NCBI GenBank assembly: GCA_022616435.1
Contig: JAKEET010000084.1
Coordinates: forward strand, 1 to 64,000
Length of the DNA stretch: 64,000 nucleotides
Direction: 5' to 3'
From: Gemmataceae bacterium
Lineage (GTDB): Bacteria; Planctomycetota; Planctomycetia; Gemmatales; Gemmataceae
Shown: piece after piece, positions 55,467 to 63,514 of the stretch
How the letters are laid out: each line of letters begins with the position of its first letter
Position numbering within the stretch: position 1 is the stretch's first letter
Notes under the pieces: model-generated
Databases searched by the model: none
What the model saw: only the letters and a program-made list of their open reading frames with translations
Told to the model about the DNA's origin: nothing
Program-made: the position numbers and the translations under genes

Positions 55467-56354
55467 TTAGATCACGTCCGCGAAACTCCGCTCGACTTTG
55501 CGGAAGTACAGCACTCCCAGCATCAACAGCGCCACGCTGACCAGCGCCGAAATCCCCAAGACCCTCAGGTCGACCGTCTGCCCCAGCACCGCTTGCCGGA
55601 ACGACGCAACGAGACCGTGCGCCGGGTTCAACGGCAGCCAGCGGTCCAAGCTCTCTCCCATCGAACCCTGGAGGTAAATCGTCGGCGTCGCGAACATCCA
55701 GAGTTGCGTCAGGAACGGGACCACGTGCCGAAAGTCGCGGTAAGCGACCGTCAGGGCCGACAGCAGCGCGCCGACTCCAAAGGCGGCCGCCGTCAGCAGG
55801 ACAACGATCACGGGCGCCCACAAGATGCTCCAGCTCGGCGTGATGCCGTAGAACGGCAACATGATCAGCAACAACCCGAACGCGATCGCCAAATCAACCA
55901 GGCCGGCGACGACGGCGCCCATCGGAATCAGCAAGCGTGGGAAATAGACCTTGGTAACCAGGTTCTGGTTGCCCACGATGCTCTGGCCGCCGGAGCTGAG
56001 GCCGTTGGCGAAGAAAATCCACGGCAACAGGCCGGCAAACACGAAGAGCGAATAACCCTCGACAGCGCCTGCGGCGTTTCGGCCCAGGAACAGCGTGAAC
56101 ACGGCCATGGTCGCCAGCGGCTGAATCAGCGCCCACGACGCCCCGAGGATGGTCTGCTTGTAGCGAACCTTGATGTCGCGCCAGGTGAGAAACCCCAGCA
56201 ACTCTCGATAACGCCACAATTCGGTCAGGTCGATGCCAAGCCAGCCGGTCCGCGGCTGGATCACGGTGAGCGGCGCTTCCGGGTGGGCGTCGCGGTCTCC
56301 GTCGGCGGTTCGCGCCTCCAGGGTGCATTCGTCGACAACCGCTGGACAAGTCAC
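55467..56354 (-). CDS. wzm: ABC-2-type polysaccharide export permease (Wzm-like)
   Basis: About 295 residues with six predicted membrane segments (for example GYSLFVFAGLLPWIFFANGL) and the ABC-2 N-terminal ELWRYRELLGFLTWRDIKVR. It pairs with the ATPase encoded at 42711 to export the polymer. The start is placed at the GTG at 56354, which has AGGTGA about 4 bases upstream. A GTG at 56393 lies inside a tandem repeat and has no ribosome site. It is the first gene of the thirteen-gene operon. Confidence 0.85.
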   Translation of the reverse strand: MTCPAVVDECTLEARTADGDRDAHPEAPLTVIQPRTGWLGIDLTELWRYRELLGFLTWRDIKVRYKQTILGASWALIQPLATMAVFTLFLGRNAAGAVEGYSLFVFAGLLPWIFFANGLSSGGQSIVGNQNLVTKVYFPRLLIPMGAVVAGLVDLAIAFGLLLIMLPFYGITPSWSILWAPVIVVLLTAAAFGVGALLSALTVAYRDFRHVVPFLTQLWMFATPTIYLQGSMGESLDRWLPLNPAHGLVASFRQAVLGQTVDLRVLGISALVSVALLMLGVLYFRKVERSFADVI

Positions 56355-56390
56355 GCTGTCACCTGTTGATGTACTGGATTGCCCGATGTC

Positions 56391-56448
56391 CACGTCGGGC
56401 TTACGCCACGACGCTCGCCCACGTCGGGCTTACGCCGCGACGCTCGCC
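56391..56448. repeat. two tandem copies of a 29-base GC-rich repeat
   Basis: Units 56391-56419 and 56420-56448 differ at one base. Each has CGGGCTTACGCC at its centre and CGACGCTCGCC at its end. A shorter related decamer is at 34670-34679. Such GC-rich elements occur between genes in planctomycete genomes. Only two copies are present, with no spacers, so this is not a CRISPR. Confidence 0.65.
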
Positions 56449-56540
56449 CATGGGCGCACTCCGTGCTCGTGGGTCGTCAGACCTAACCGAGGAGATGCCA
56501 CGTTCGCGGGATAGCGGGGATGCCAGGGCAGAGAGGGAAA

Positions 56541-56556
56541 AGCAAACGAAGTGCCA
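56541..56556 (-). promoter_or_regulatory. sigma-54 (-24/-12) promoter of the thirteen-gene operon
   Basis: On the minus strand the site reads TTGGCACttcgtTTGCT, a perfect match for the conserved TGGCAC and TTGCW halves. The -24 GG (56555-56554) and the -12 GC (56543-56542) are ten bases apart. The predicted start is near 56530. The activator gene at 56776-57765 lies immediately upstream. Confidence 0.7.
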
Positions 56557-56650
56557 ATCCGCGGGAATGCAGACGCTGGGGCGGTCACCGCAGCGAATGT
56601 CGCAACGGGCAACCCGATCATGAGTTAGGCGGCGCGTCGATTTCGCGCCG

Positions 56651-56690
56651 TGACATGATGTCAAGCCGCGTTTACATGCATAGTGAAAAC
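56651..56690. promoter_or_regulatory. candidate upstream activator sites
   Basis: A perfect palindrome TGACATgATGTCA (56651-56663) and an imperfect one with GTTTnCA and TGnAAAC halves around 7 bases (56670-56690) lie about 120-160 bases upstream of the predicted start. This is the usual place for sites of sigma-54 activators. Confidence 0.4.
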
Positions 56691-56775
56691 TCGGAGGGCG
56701 ACGCGCCAACCGTGGTTTCGACGCGGCGCCGCCACGGACCAGCGATCGGGGGCTGAAGGATGGCGGGCTTACCGT

Positions 56776-57765
56776 TTACACCGGCGCCATCAACCCGTAC
56801 TTGTGCAGCTTCTTGTACAGCGACATCCGGCTGATCCCCAGCTCGGCTGCGGCGCGCAGGCGGTTGTTGCGGTGCTTTCGCAAGGCCGCGGTGATGCGCC
56901 GGTACTCCGCGTCTTCGGGAGGCGTGACCAGCTCATGATGGAACGCCATCCTGTCAGGCGCCGCTTCGACAAGGTTGGCGGGCAAGTCGCCAAGCTTGAT
57001 TTCGGTCCCGGGCGTGAGCGCCACGGCCCGTTCGATGACGTTGTGCAGCTCGCGAATGTTCCCGGGCCAGGCGTAGGTTTCGAGCACCGCCAGGGCGTCG
57101 GCGTCAATGGAGGTCACGTTGGGCGACTTGCGGCCGCCGAACTGCTTGAGGAATTGCCCGGCCAGGGGCGCGATCGCACTGCGGCGCTCGCGAAGGGGCG
57201 GCAGCCGAAACGACACGATGTTCAACCGGTAGTACAGGTCCGCGCGGAAGCGGGCCGCGGCCACCTCGCGTTCCAGCGGAATGCTGCTGACCACGATGAT
57301 ACGGGCCCGGAGAGGGAGCAGCACGTCGGCGCCGACCGGTTCGAAAACCCGGTCGTCAACAGCCCGCAGCAGCTTGGCTTGCGCCGTCAGCGGCAGGGCG
57401 TTGATCTCATCCAGGAGCAGGGTGCCGGCGGCGGCGGCGGTGAACTTGCCGTCGCGGTCGCTGTCGGCGCCGGTGAAGGCGCCTCGGACGTGGCCGTAGA
57501 TTTCGCTCTCGATGAGACTTGGCGACAGCGCCCCGCAATCGACGACCAGAAACGGCTCGTGGCAGCGCGGCGACAGGGCGTGGATTTGCCGCGCCAGCCG
57601 CGTCTTGCCGGTTCCTGTTTCGCCCGTGATCAGGAGGGTCGTCCGCTGAGGAATGACCCGGCGGAGCTTGTCGTTCAGGTCCGCATTGAGCGCCGCGCTG
57701 AAATTCCCGAGAGGCTGCTGCGGGAACTCAAGCAGCGCGGCCGGCGCGAGCATGCTATTGAGCAC
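56776..57765 (-). CDS. sigma-54-dependent transcriptional activator without receiver domain
   Basis: About 330 residues. The GTG at 57765 has GGGGAG about 6 bases upstream; other starts are weaker. The AAA+ domain has Walker A GETGTGK near 45-51, the sigma-54-contacting GAFTGA near residue 94, the Walker B region LLLDEINALP, and an arginine-finger stretch RFRADLYYRLN. A Fis-type helix-turn-helix (RAAAELGISRMSLYKKLHKY) ends the protein. There is almost no N-terminal sensor, so activity may be controlled by expression or by another protein. It is upstream of, and reads toward, the operon whose promoter is sigma-54 type; regulation of that operon is the natural inference. Confidence 0.9.
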   Translation of the reverse strand: MLNSMLAPAALLEFPQQPLGNFSAALNADLNDKLRRVIPQRTTLLITGETGTGKTRLARQIHALSPRCHEPFLVVDCGALSPSLIESEIYGHVRGAFTGADSDRDGKFTAAAAGTLLLDEINALPLTAQAKLLRAVDDRVFEPVGADVLLPLRARIIVVSSIPLEREVAAARFRADLYYRLNIVSFRLPPLRERRSAIAPLAGQFLKQFGGRKSPNVTSIDADALAVLETYAWPGNIRELHNVIERAVALTPGTEIKLGDLPANLVEAAPDRMAFHHELVTPPEDAEYRRITAALRKHRNNRLRAAAELGISRMSLYKKLHKYGLMAPV

Positions 57766-57873
57766 GAAACACTCCCCAATGGAGCGCCGCCGCACGGCGC
57801 GACGGCGCGCGAGGAATCGAAACGATCTGGTCGGAAAGCAGATGGGTATGCGAGTGTGCGAGCCTTGCGTTGC

Positions 57874-58890
57874 TCAGGAAGCGGTGTCGTGATTGGGTCC
57901 GGCGGAGGACACCGGGGCGGGCTCAGGGTCAGGATCCGGAGTCTTCTCCGGCGTCGTCGCGGCAGCTTCGCCCTGGCGTGCCTGGTACTCGACAAGGCTG
58001 AGCAACCCTTGACGCAGAGGCATGCTCGGACAGAAACCAAGCTCCCGTTCCGCGCGCGAATTGTCGATGCACCTGGTGGCGAACGGCGGGATCAGGCTGC
58101 GCGGCCGCGGCAGCTGCAGCTTGGTTCCACGGATCAGGTTGATCGTCTCGACGATTTCCAAGACGGTGACCGGCCGGCCGCGGGCGATGTTGTAGACCTG
58201 TCCGGACACGCGCGGGGCGTCGGCCGCCAGCAGCGTCGCTTGAACCACGTCGTCCAGCGCGATGTAGTCGCGCGGCTCCGAGGCGGCCTCATCGAGCGCG
58301 GGCGCCGCGCCGGCCAGCATCGCCTTCACGATCGCCGTGATCGTTTGAGCGTAGGGGCTCGCCGGGCTCTGGCGCATGCCGTAGGTCTCGGAGTAGCGCA
58401 GCCGGACGGTTTCCATGCCGTAGAGCGACGTGAAGCCGACACATTGCAGCTCGCCCGCCAGCTTCGCCATCCCATAAGCCGAATCAGGCACGACCCAGCT
58501 GTCTTCCTTCATGGGCGACCGGCCATAGACGTTGCAGCTGGAGGCGTACACGAACCGCCGGACCTTGGCGCGGAACCCGGCCATCAAAGCGTGCAGCGTC
58601 TCCGAAGGGTGGGCCCACTTGGCCGCCAGTTCCGGAGCGTCGGCGACGTTCGGCGCCGGAGCGGTCAGCTGGAAGAAGACCTCGACCCCCTGGACCACCT
58701 GCTGCAGGAGGTCGCGATTGTTGAGGTCGCCAAAAACAATCTCCGCTTCGTGACGGACGTTGTCGAGGTTGGTGAGCCGGCCGGTGCTGAAGTTGTCCAA
58801 GACCCGGACTCTGTCGCCACGGCGGATGAGCGCCTCGACGAGACGTGAGCCGATGAACCCCGCGCCGCCTGCGACTAGGCATAATGCCAT
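57874..58890 (-). CDS. NAD-dependent nucleotide-sugar epimerase (SDR)
   Basis: About 338 residues. NAD-binding VAGGAGFIGSRL near residues 6-17, ASSCNVYG near 120-127 and the catalytic YGMAK. The middle has RYSETYGMRQSPASP in place of the usual RYFN, a variation also expected to contact the sugar. The C-terminus is a proline- and acid-rich tail after residue 315. It is probably a third sugar-nucleotide epimerase of the locus; the substrate is unknown. The ATG at 58890 begins the family's normal N-terminus. It lies 109 bases before the activator gene and may be co-transcribed. Confidence 0.85.
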   Translation of the reverse strand: MALCLVAGGAGFIGSRLVEALIRRGDRVRVLDNFSTGRLTNLDNVRHEAEIVFGDLNNRDLLQQVVQGVEVFFQLTAPAPNVADAPELAAKWAHPSETLHALMAGFRAKVRRFVYASSCNVYGRSPMKEDSWVVPDSAYGMAKLAGELQCVGFTSLYGMETVRLRYSETYGMRQSPASPYAQTITAIVKAMLAGAAPALDEAASEPRDYIALDDVVQATLLAADAPRVSGQVYNIARGRPVTVLEIVETINLIRGTKLQLPRPRSLIPPFATRCIDNSRAERELGFCPSMPLRQGLLSLVEYQARQGEAAATTPEKTPDPDPEPAPVSSAGPNHDTAS

Positions 58891-59026
58891 GACAGCTCGT
58901 TTTCTATGCGGGAGACGCAACCTCGATGTCGCAGGACGCGATTGAATCCATCGATGCCAGCGTCATTTGCCCAAGCGAAGCCGGCGACAATGAGCCGTTA
59001 GCTGGAACGGTTCCGCAGAGTTCATT

Positions 59027-62000
59027 CTAGCGTACGGAAGCCGACTTCGCAGGTTGGTCATTCATGATTTGCCGATAGGCCGGCAGTTCTAGAGGATCGA
59101 CCGTCGCTTCACTCAAGCCCAGATCTTTGGCCCGCTGCAAGGCGTGGGCCGCGGCCGTGCCGCGCTGGGCGAGTTGATGGGCTTGGGCCAGATGGAAGTA
59201 GCGATGAGCCGTCGGCGTTTCCGCGATGGCCTCATCCAGATCCTTGACGGCGTTCTCGGCGTCGCCTAGCGTCAAGTACGCCACGGCGCGCGTATCGAGG
59301 TATTCCGATTGCGGGCCGTCCAGCTCGATGGCGCGCTGAATCAGGCTCAGCGCCTCGCTGGCGTTCTGGTCCTTGAGCGCCAGGAGCCAGGCCAGGTTGT
59401 TCAAGGTCAGCGTGTCATTGGGGTCATGTTCCAGGGCCTTGCGGTAGAGGGCGATCACCGCGGCATGATCACTCTGCAAGCGGCGCACGGCCGCCAGCTG
59501 CGTCATGAGGGCCGTGGCGTTGGACTTGGCGGTCAGCCCCGCCTGGAGCCAACCCGCGACTTGCCGCTGTTGTTCGGCGTTGCACCTGGTCGCGTACAGC
59601 ACGAAGACAGCGCTGGCGCCGACTTGCTCGATCCGGCAGGTTTTCAAGGCGCCCTGGCAAACCGCGAAGGCGTCCTGCGGTCGGTGCTGGCGGCCATAAA
59701 ATTCCGCCAGGGCCAGCGCCGCTTCCGGCCGGGGCGACTGGGACACATAGCGTTTGAACATGTCTTCGGCTGGCTTCAACTGTCCGATGCGCTCGAGCAG
59801 CACGGCGACCGGCCCCGCGAGCTGGTCCTGTTTTGCCGCCAGCGCCATCAGGTTGTTCGCGCCCTTCTCCGCCCGTCCTTGCTTGGCCAGCAGCTGGGCG
59901 CGCAGGCCGATGGTCCGCACGTTGTTCGGCTCCAGCTCTTCCAGCCTGGGCAGCCAGTGGTTGAACTGAGCGAGATCGTCGTGCCGCACCAGCGCGTTGC
60001 AATACGCGGCCAGCTGGTTGGCAAACTCCGTCTGCAGCGCGGGCTTGTTCCGCGTCGCGTTGGCGAACGCATCCTGGGTCAAGGTGAGCAAGAACAGATA
60101 TTGTTCACGCGCTTTCGGCCATTCGCCGACCGTGTCGTACAGCTGGGCCAGCAGAAATCGATCATCCCGGGACATCTGCTGGCGACGCATCAGATCTTCC
60201 AGGAGCGTGACGCCCTTGCGCCGCTGCCTGGGATTCTGGGCGACCGAGAGAATCAGGATCTGCGCACGTTGGTCAGCGATGCGCTCGGTCGCCATGGCGG
60301 CGACCTTTTCGGAGCCGCCGTCGACGACGCCGAACTGTTCGAGCGCCTTGACGGTTTGCTGGTAATCGCCGGCGGACGCCAGGACCAGGGCGAGAGCGCG
60401 CTTGGCTTCGGCCAGTTGCTGGGGCGGCAGGCCCTTCAGTTGCACCAGCCTGGACAGGTAGGTCTTGGCCTCGCGCGTGTCGTTGCGGCGGAGGTAGAAG
60501 TAGGCGACGTTCTTCAGGACCGTGCTGTCGTTGGGCGTGGCGGCCAGCGCTTCCAGGTAGTGTTGCTTGGCCTGGTCGGTTTCGCCGATCGCGTCGAAGC
60601 ACTGGGCCAGCGCCAGGCGGGCGCTCTCCTTGGGAAGCGCCTTCCGGGCCTCGGCGATCGCCTGCTTCGCCTTGTCCTTGGCGCCGGTGCGGGCGTGATG
60701 CAGCACCAGCGGCACCCAGGTGTCGGGGATGTCGGGGGCGAGCTGGACAGCCCGGCGCAGCTCCGCTTCGGCTTCGCGGTTCTTGCCCGCCGCCCATTGA
60801 ATCTGGCCGAGCCAGACGTGGTCGCGATAGTCCTTCGAATCGGCGGGGATGGCCTTCTCGGCGAGGCTGAGCGCCCGGATCGGATCTTCTTTCCACAATG
60901 CGATCTCGGCTTCCATGCGATCGAGGTCTCGAAGGGTGCCGCCCATGCCGCGCAGCTTCTGGATCATCTCCTCGGCTTCGAGAAACCGGCCGCGCGTCCA
61001 CAGCAGTTGCGTGACCCGGCGGATGACCGCTGGGTTCTCGACCCCCAGCATGATGGCTTCCCGGTACTTGGCGATGGCGCCGTCGAAGTTCCCCAGCAGT
61101 TCATTCACCTGCCCCTGCGCTACCGGGACACGCCCCCAGGAGGTGCGGCGGGACGCGACCGTGGCCAGGTGTTCGGTCGCCTGGTGCAATTCGGTCGTGT
61201 CGCGGCTCTTCTGCGCCTGCGCGATCAGCTGCTGGGCATGACAGAAGCGCCACAGCGACCCGTCTTCGCCTTCGATCGCCTTGATCTCTTGGACCAGCTC
61301 GGCCGGCAAAACGTCCGACTGCCCGCGCAGCGCCAGATCGAACATCGCCAGGCGGCTGCCGAGATCGTTGGGCTGGCGCTGGGCCACCTGTTTCCAGACC
61401 AGTTCGGCCCGTTTGGCTTCGCCGACCTGCACATAACTGTCGGCGAGCGTGGGCCAGAAGCGCCGCTGCCTGGCGCGGCTGAATTTCTCCAGTCCCTGGC
61501 CGAGCTGGTCCAGCGCCCGCGGCGCTTCGGCGCCGCCGCGCCGCGCCCAGTACCGGCACCGCGCCTCGCGCAGCTCCATCAGGTCGCCGCACACCTGCTC
61601 GGCTTCCTTGAGCAGCGCCAGGGCCGCGTCGGCACGCCCGCCGCGTTGCTCGAGGTTCGCCAGCCCCACCCAGACTTCGACCGGACGCTCTTGCTTGTTG
61701 GCGTGCGCCTGTTCCAGGAACGTCCGCGCCTTGTCGAACTGCTGCTGGGCGACCAGGAATTCGGCGCGAAGAAGTCCGACCTCCACCGGCAAGGGCTTGA
61801 GCTGTTCCGCCTCCTTCAACAGATGATCGACCTCGACCCAGCTCGGTTGAGCCCGCTGCAGGTTCCGCAGGATCATGAGCTGAATCGCTTCGGTCCACGC
61901 CGCCGTCGGCGGCTTGGCGTACTGCCGCAGAGTTCCGTATTCGCGCAGCGCGTTGTCGAGTCGTCCCAGGGCCCATTCCATGCGCGCCAGGCCAAGCCGC

Positions 62001-63367
62001 CCGGCAACCGACTGCGGCGCCCGGGTGACGACGCGTCCAAAAGCCGCCACCGACCGATCGGCGTCCCCCAGGCTCTCGTAGCAGCGCGCCAGGACGAGGT
62101 TGCACTCGACGAGGAGGTTGATCGCCAGCCCATCGCGGTGCTGGTCGGCCCGGGTCAAGAGATGCGGATGAGCGCGTTCCAGCAGCCTGGCCGCCGGCAG
62201 CCACTGCTCCTTGGCGGCGTGCAGCCGCCCTTGCAGATAATCGAGCTCGGTCTGCCGCAGCCCTTCGCGGGCCAGCCGGGCGATGGCCGCGTCGGCGTCG
62301 TCGAAGTGGCCCAGGTGGGTCAGCAGATGGGCCAGGCTCCATTGCAGATCCATCTGCTGCGGGAGCTTGTCCACGCCGGACCGCAAGGCAGTCAGGGCCG
62401 CCTCGGGCCGCTCGCAGTGCATTTCGAGCCGAGCCAGCCCCTGGTACATCCGCCATTCGGTTGGGTGCTTCTGCATGCCGCGTTGCAGCACCGCGCGGGC
62501 CTCGTCGTGTTCGCCTTTGTCCTGCGCGAGCTCGGCCCAGGCCAGTTGCACGTCGGCTTCGTCCGGCGCCAGGCGCCAGGCTTGCTTGAGGTGCGCCTCG
62601 ACGAGCGCCTGGCCCTTTCTCGGATCGGTCCGCGCCACGAATTCGCGAAAATACTGGGCGCTCGCCAGGTGGGCCTTGAATGACTCGCCGTGCGCCTTCA
62701 AGAGGGCGGCGATCACGGCATCGGCTTTCGCGTGCACGTCGCCGATCGAATCTTCGAATTCGGCCTTTTCCTGGACGGCGCTCGCCTGACGCCGCAAGAG
62801 ATAGGCGAGCCGCAGGAAATCATGGGCAGCCGGGTCCGGCAGCCGCAGCGCCGCCTGGTAGCTGGCGCGGGCCTGGCGGTACTCGCCGAGCAGCTCGTGG
62901 CAGCGGCCGCGCAGGCCCAGGAGTTCCTTGTCCCCGTCCACGGGCAACCGGGCCAGGTGCTCCAGGGCATCGGCCGGCCGTTCCAGCAGCGGATGCGTGG
63001 CGAGGATGACGACGCGCCGCCGCAGGTCGTCGCGCCCCGGTTGCCGCCGCAGGGCCTGCTCCAGGACGAAGTACGCTTGCAGCGCCTGCTTGCGCGTCTT
63101 GGCGATGGCGGGGTCGGCAAGCAGCATCCCGAGCTTGGCAAGGGCTTCGTCGTCGTGCGGCGCCAGGCCGCGATAGCGGCGCACGTAGTCGATGGCCCTG
63201 GCCAGATCGCCGCGCTCCTCGGCCTTCTGTGCTTGATCGAACAGGATGCGGGCGTTGCGCTTGACCTGGTAGCCGTGGAGAAGATGGGCGCCGGCCGCCA
63301 ATATGGCGAAGACGCCGACGACGATGGCGGCGAATTTGACGTTGATGGTTTTGCGGATGGATTTCAT
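59027..63367 (-). CDS. membrane-anchored TPR protein, PrsT-like
   Basis: About 1446 residues. One N-terminal membrane helix (FAAIVVGVFAILAAGAHLL, residues about 11-30) is followed by roughly thirty TPR-like helical pairs through the whole chain (e.g. AIDYVRRYRGLAPHDDEALA, LTLNNLAWLLALKDQNASEA). It resembles PrsT, the large TPR protein of PEP-CTERM/XrtA systems, but is longer than the roughly 900 residues I recall for that family. Its probable place is the periplasmic side, scaffolding the exopolysaccharide or sorting machinery. The ATG at 63367 is used; the ribosome site is weak. No sigma-54 site was found upstream. Confidence 0.8.
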   Translation of the reverse strand: MKSIRKTINVKFAAIVVGVFAILAAGAHLLHGYQVKRNARILFDQAQKAEERGDLARAIDYVRRYRGLAPHDDEALAKLGMLLADPAIAKTRKQALQAYFVLEQALRRQPGRDDLRRRVVILATHPLLERPADALEHLARLPVDGDKELLGLRGRCHELLGEYRQARASYQAALRLPDPAAHDFLRLAYLLRRQASAVQEKAEFEDSIGDVHAKADAVIAALLKAHGESFKAHLASAQYFREFVARTDPRKGQALVEAHLKQAWRLAPDEADVQLAWAELAQDKGEHDEARAVLQRGMQKHPTEWRMYQGLARLEMHCERPEAALTALRSGVDKLPQQMDLQWSLAHLLTHLGHFDDADAAIARLAREGLRQTELDYLQGRLHAAKEQWLPAARLLERAHPHLLTRADQHRDGLAINLLVECNLVLARCYESLGDADRSVAAFGRVVTRAPQSVAGRLGLARMEWALGRLDNALREYGTLRQYAKPPTAAWTEAIQLMILRNLQRAQPSWVEVDHLLKEAEQLKPLPVEVGLLRAEFLVAQQQFDKARTFLEQAHANKQERPVEVWVGLANLEQRGGRADAALALLKEAEQVCGDLMELREARCRYWARRGGAEAPRALDQLGQGLEKFSRARQRRFWPTLADSYVQVGEAKRAELVWKQVAQRQPNDLGSRLAMFDLALRGQSDVLPAELVQEIKAIEGEDGSLWRFCHAQQLIAQAQKSRDTTELHQATEHLATVASRRTSWGRVPVAQGQVNELLGNFDGAIAKYREAIMLGVENPAVIRRVTQLLWTRGRFLEAEEMIQKLRGMGGTLRDLDRMEAEIALWKEDPIRALSLAEKAIPADSKDYRDHVWLGQIQWAAGKNREAEAELRRAVQLAPDIPDTWVPLVLHHARTGAKDKAKQAIAEARKALPKESARLALAQCFDAIGETDQAKQHYLEALAATPNDSTVLKNVAYFYLRRNDTREAKTYLSRLVQLKGLPPQQLAEAKRALALVLASAGDYQQTVKALEQFGVVDGGSEKVAAMATERIADQRAQILILSVAQNPRQRRKGVTLLEDLMRRQQMSRDDRFLLAQLYDTVGEWPKAREQYLFLLTLTQDAFANATRNKPALQTEFANQLAAYCNALVRHDDLAQFNHWLPRLEELEPNNVRTIGLRAQLLAKQGRAEKGANNLMALAAKQDQLAGPVAVLLERIGQLKPAEDMFKRYVSQSPRPEAALALAEFYGRQHRPQDAFAVCQGALKTCRIEQVGASAVFVLYATRCNAEQQRQVAGWLQAGLTAKSNATALMTQLAAVRRLQSDHAAVIALYRKALEHDPNDTLTLNNLAWLLALKDQNASEALSLIQRAIELDGPQSEYLDTRAVAYLTLGDAENAVKDLDEAIAETPTAHRYFHLAQAHQLAQRGTAAAHALQRAKDLGLSEATVDPLELPAYRQIMNDQPAKSASVR

Positions 63368-63514
63368 CGCGGAGCGTCGTGGGAAAGCGTGAGAACGCCA
63401 GCACAGCTGAGATTGCGTCAATCAATCCGCCTTCGCGAACGTGCTCGGACGCGTGCAGCAATGGCCGCGCAGTCGCGCCGAGCACTTCACGCAATCGTTG
63501 TTGAGCACATGCCA

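Larger units (their letters stand above)
56355..56775. other. gene-free control region between the sigma-54 activator and the operon
   Basis: About 420 bases. In order from the operon side it holds a 29-base tandem repeat, a strong sigma-54 promoter and two upstream palindromes, all listed separately. No small gene was recognised. The leader from the predicted start to the permease GTG is about 175 bases and includes the tandem repeat. Confidence 0.6.

Noticed and set aside
56391-56448. CRISPR array
   Set aside because: Only two directly abutting units and no spacers or cas genes.
59309-62683. 1124-residue plus-strand frame opposite the TPR gene
   Set aside because: Antisense shadow; the sense strand shows regular TPR periodicity.
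63368-63514. Sigma-54 promoter upstream of the PrsT-like gene
   Set aside because: No GG-N10-GC site with recognisable TGGCAC/TTGC halves was found on the minus strand.
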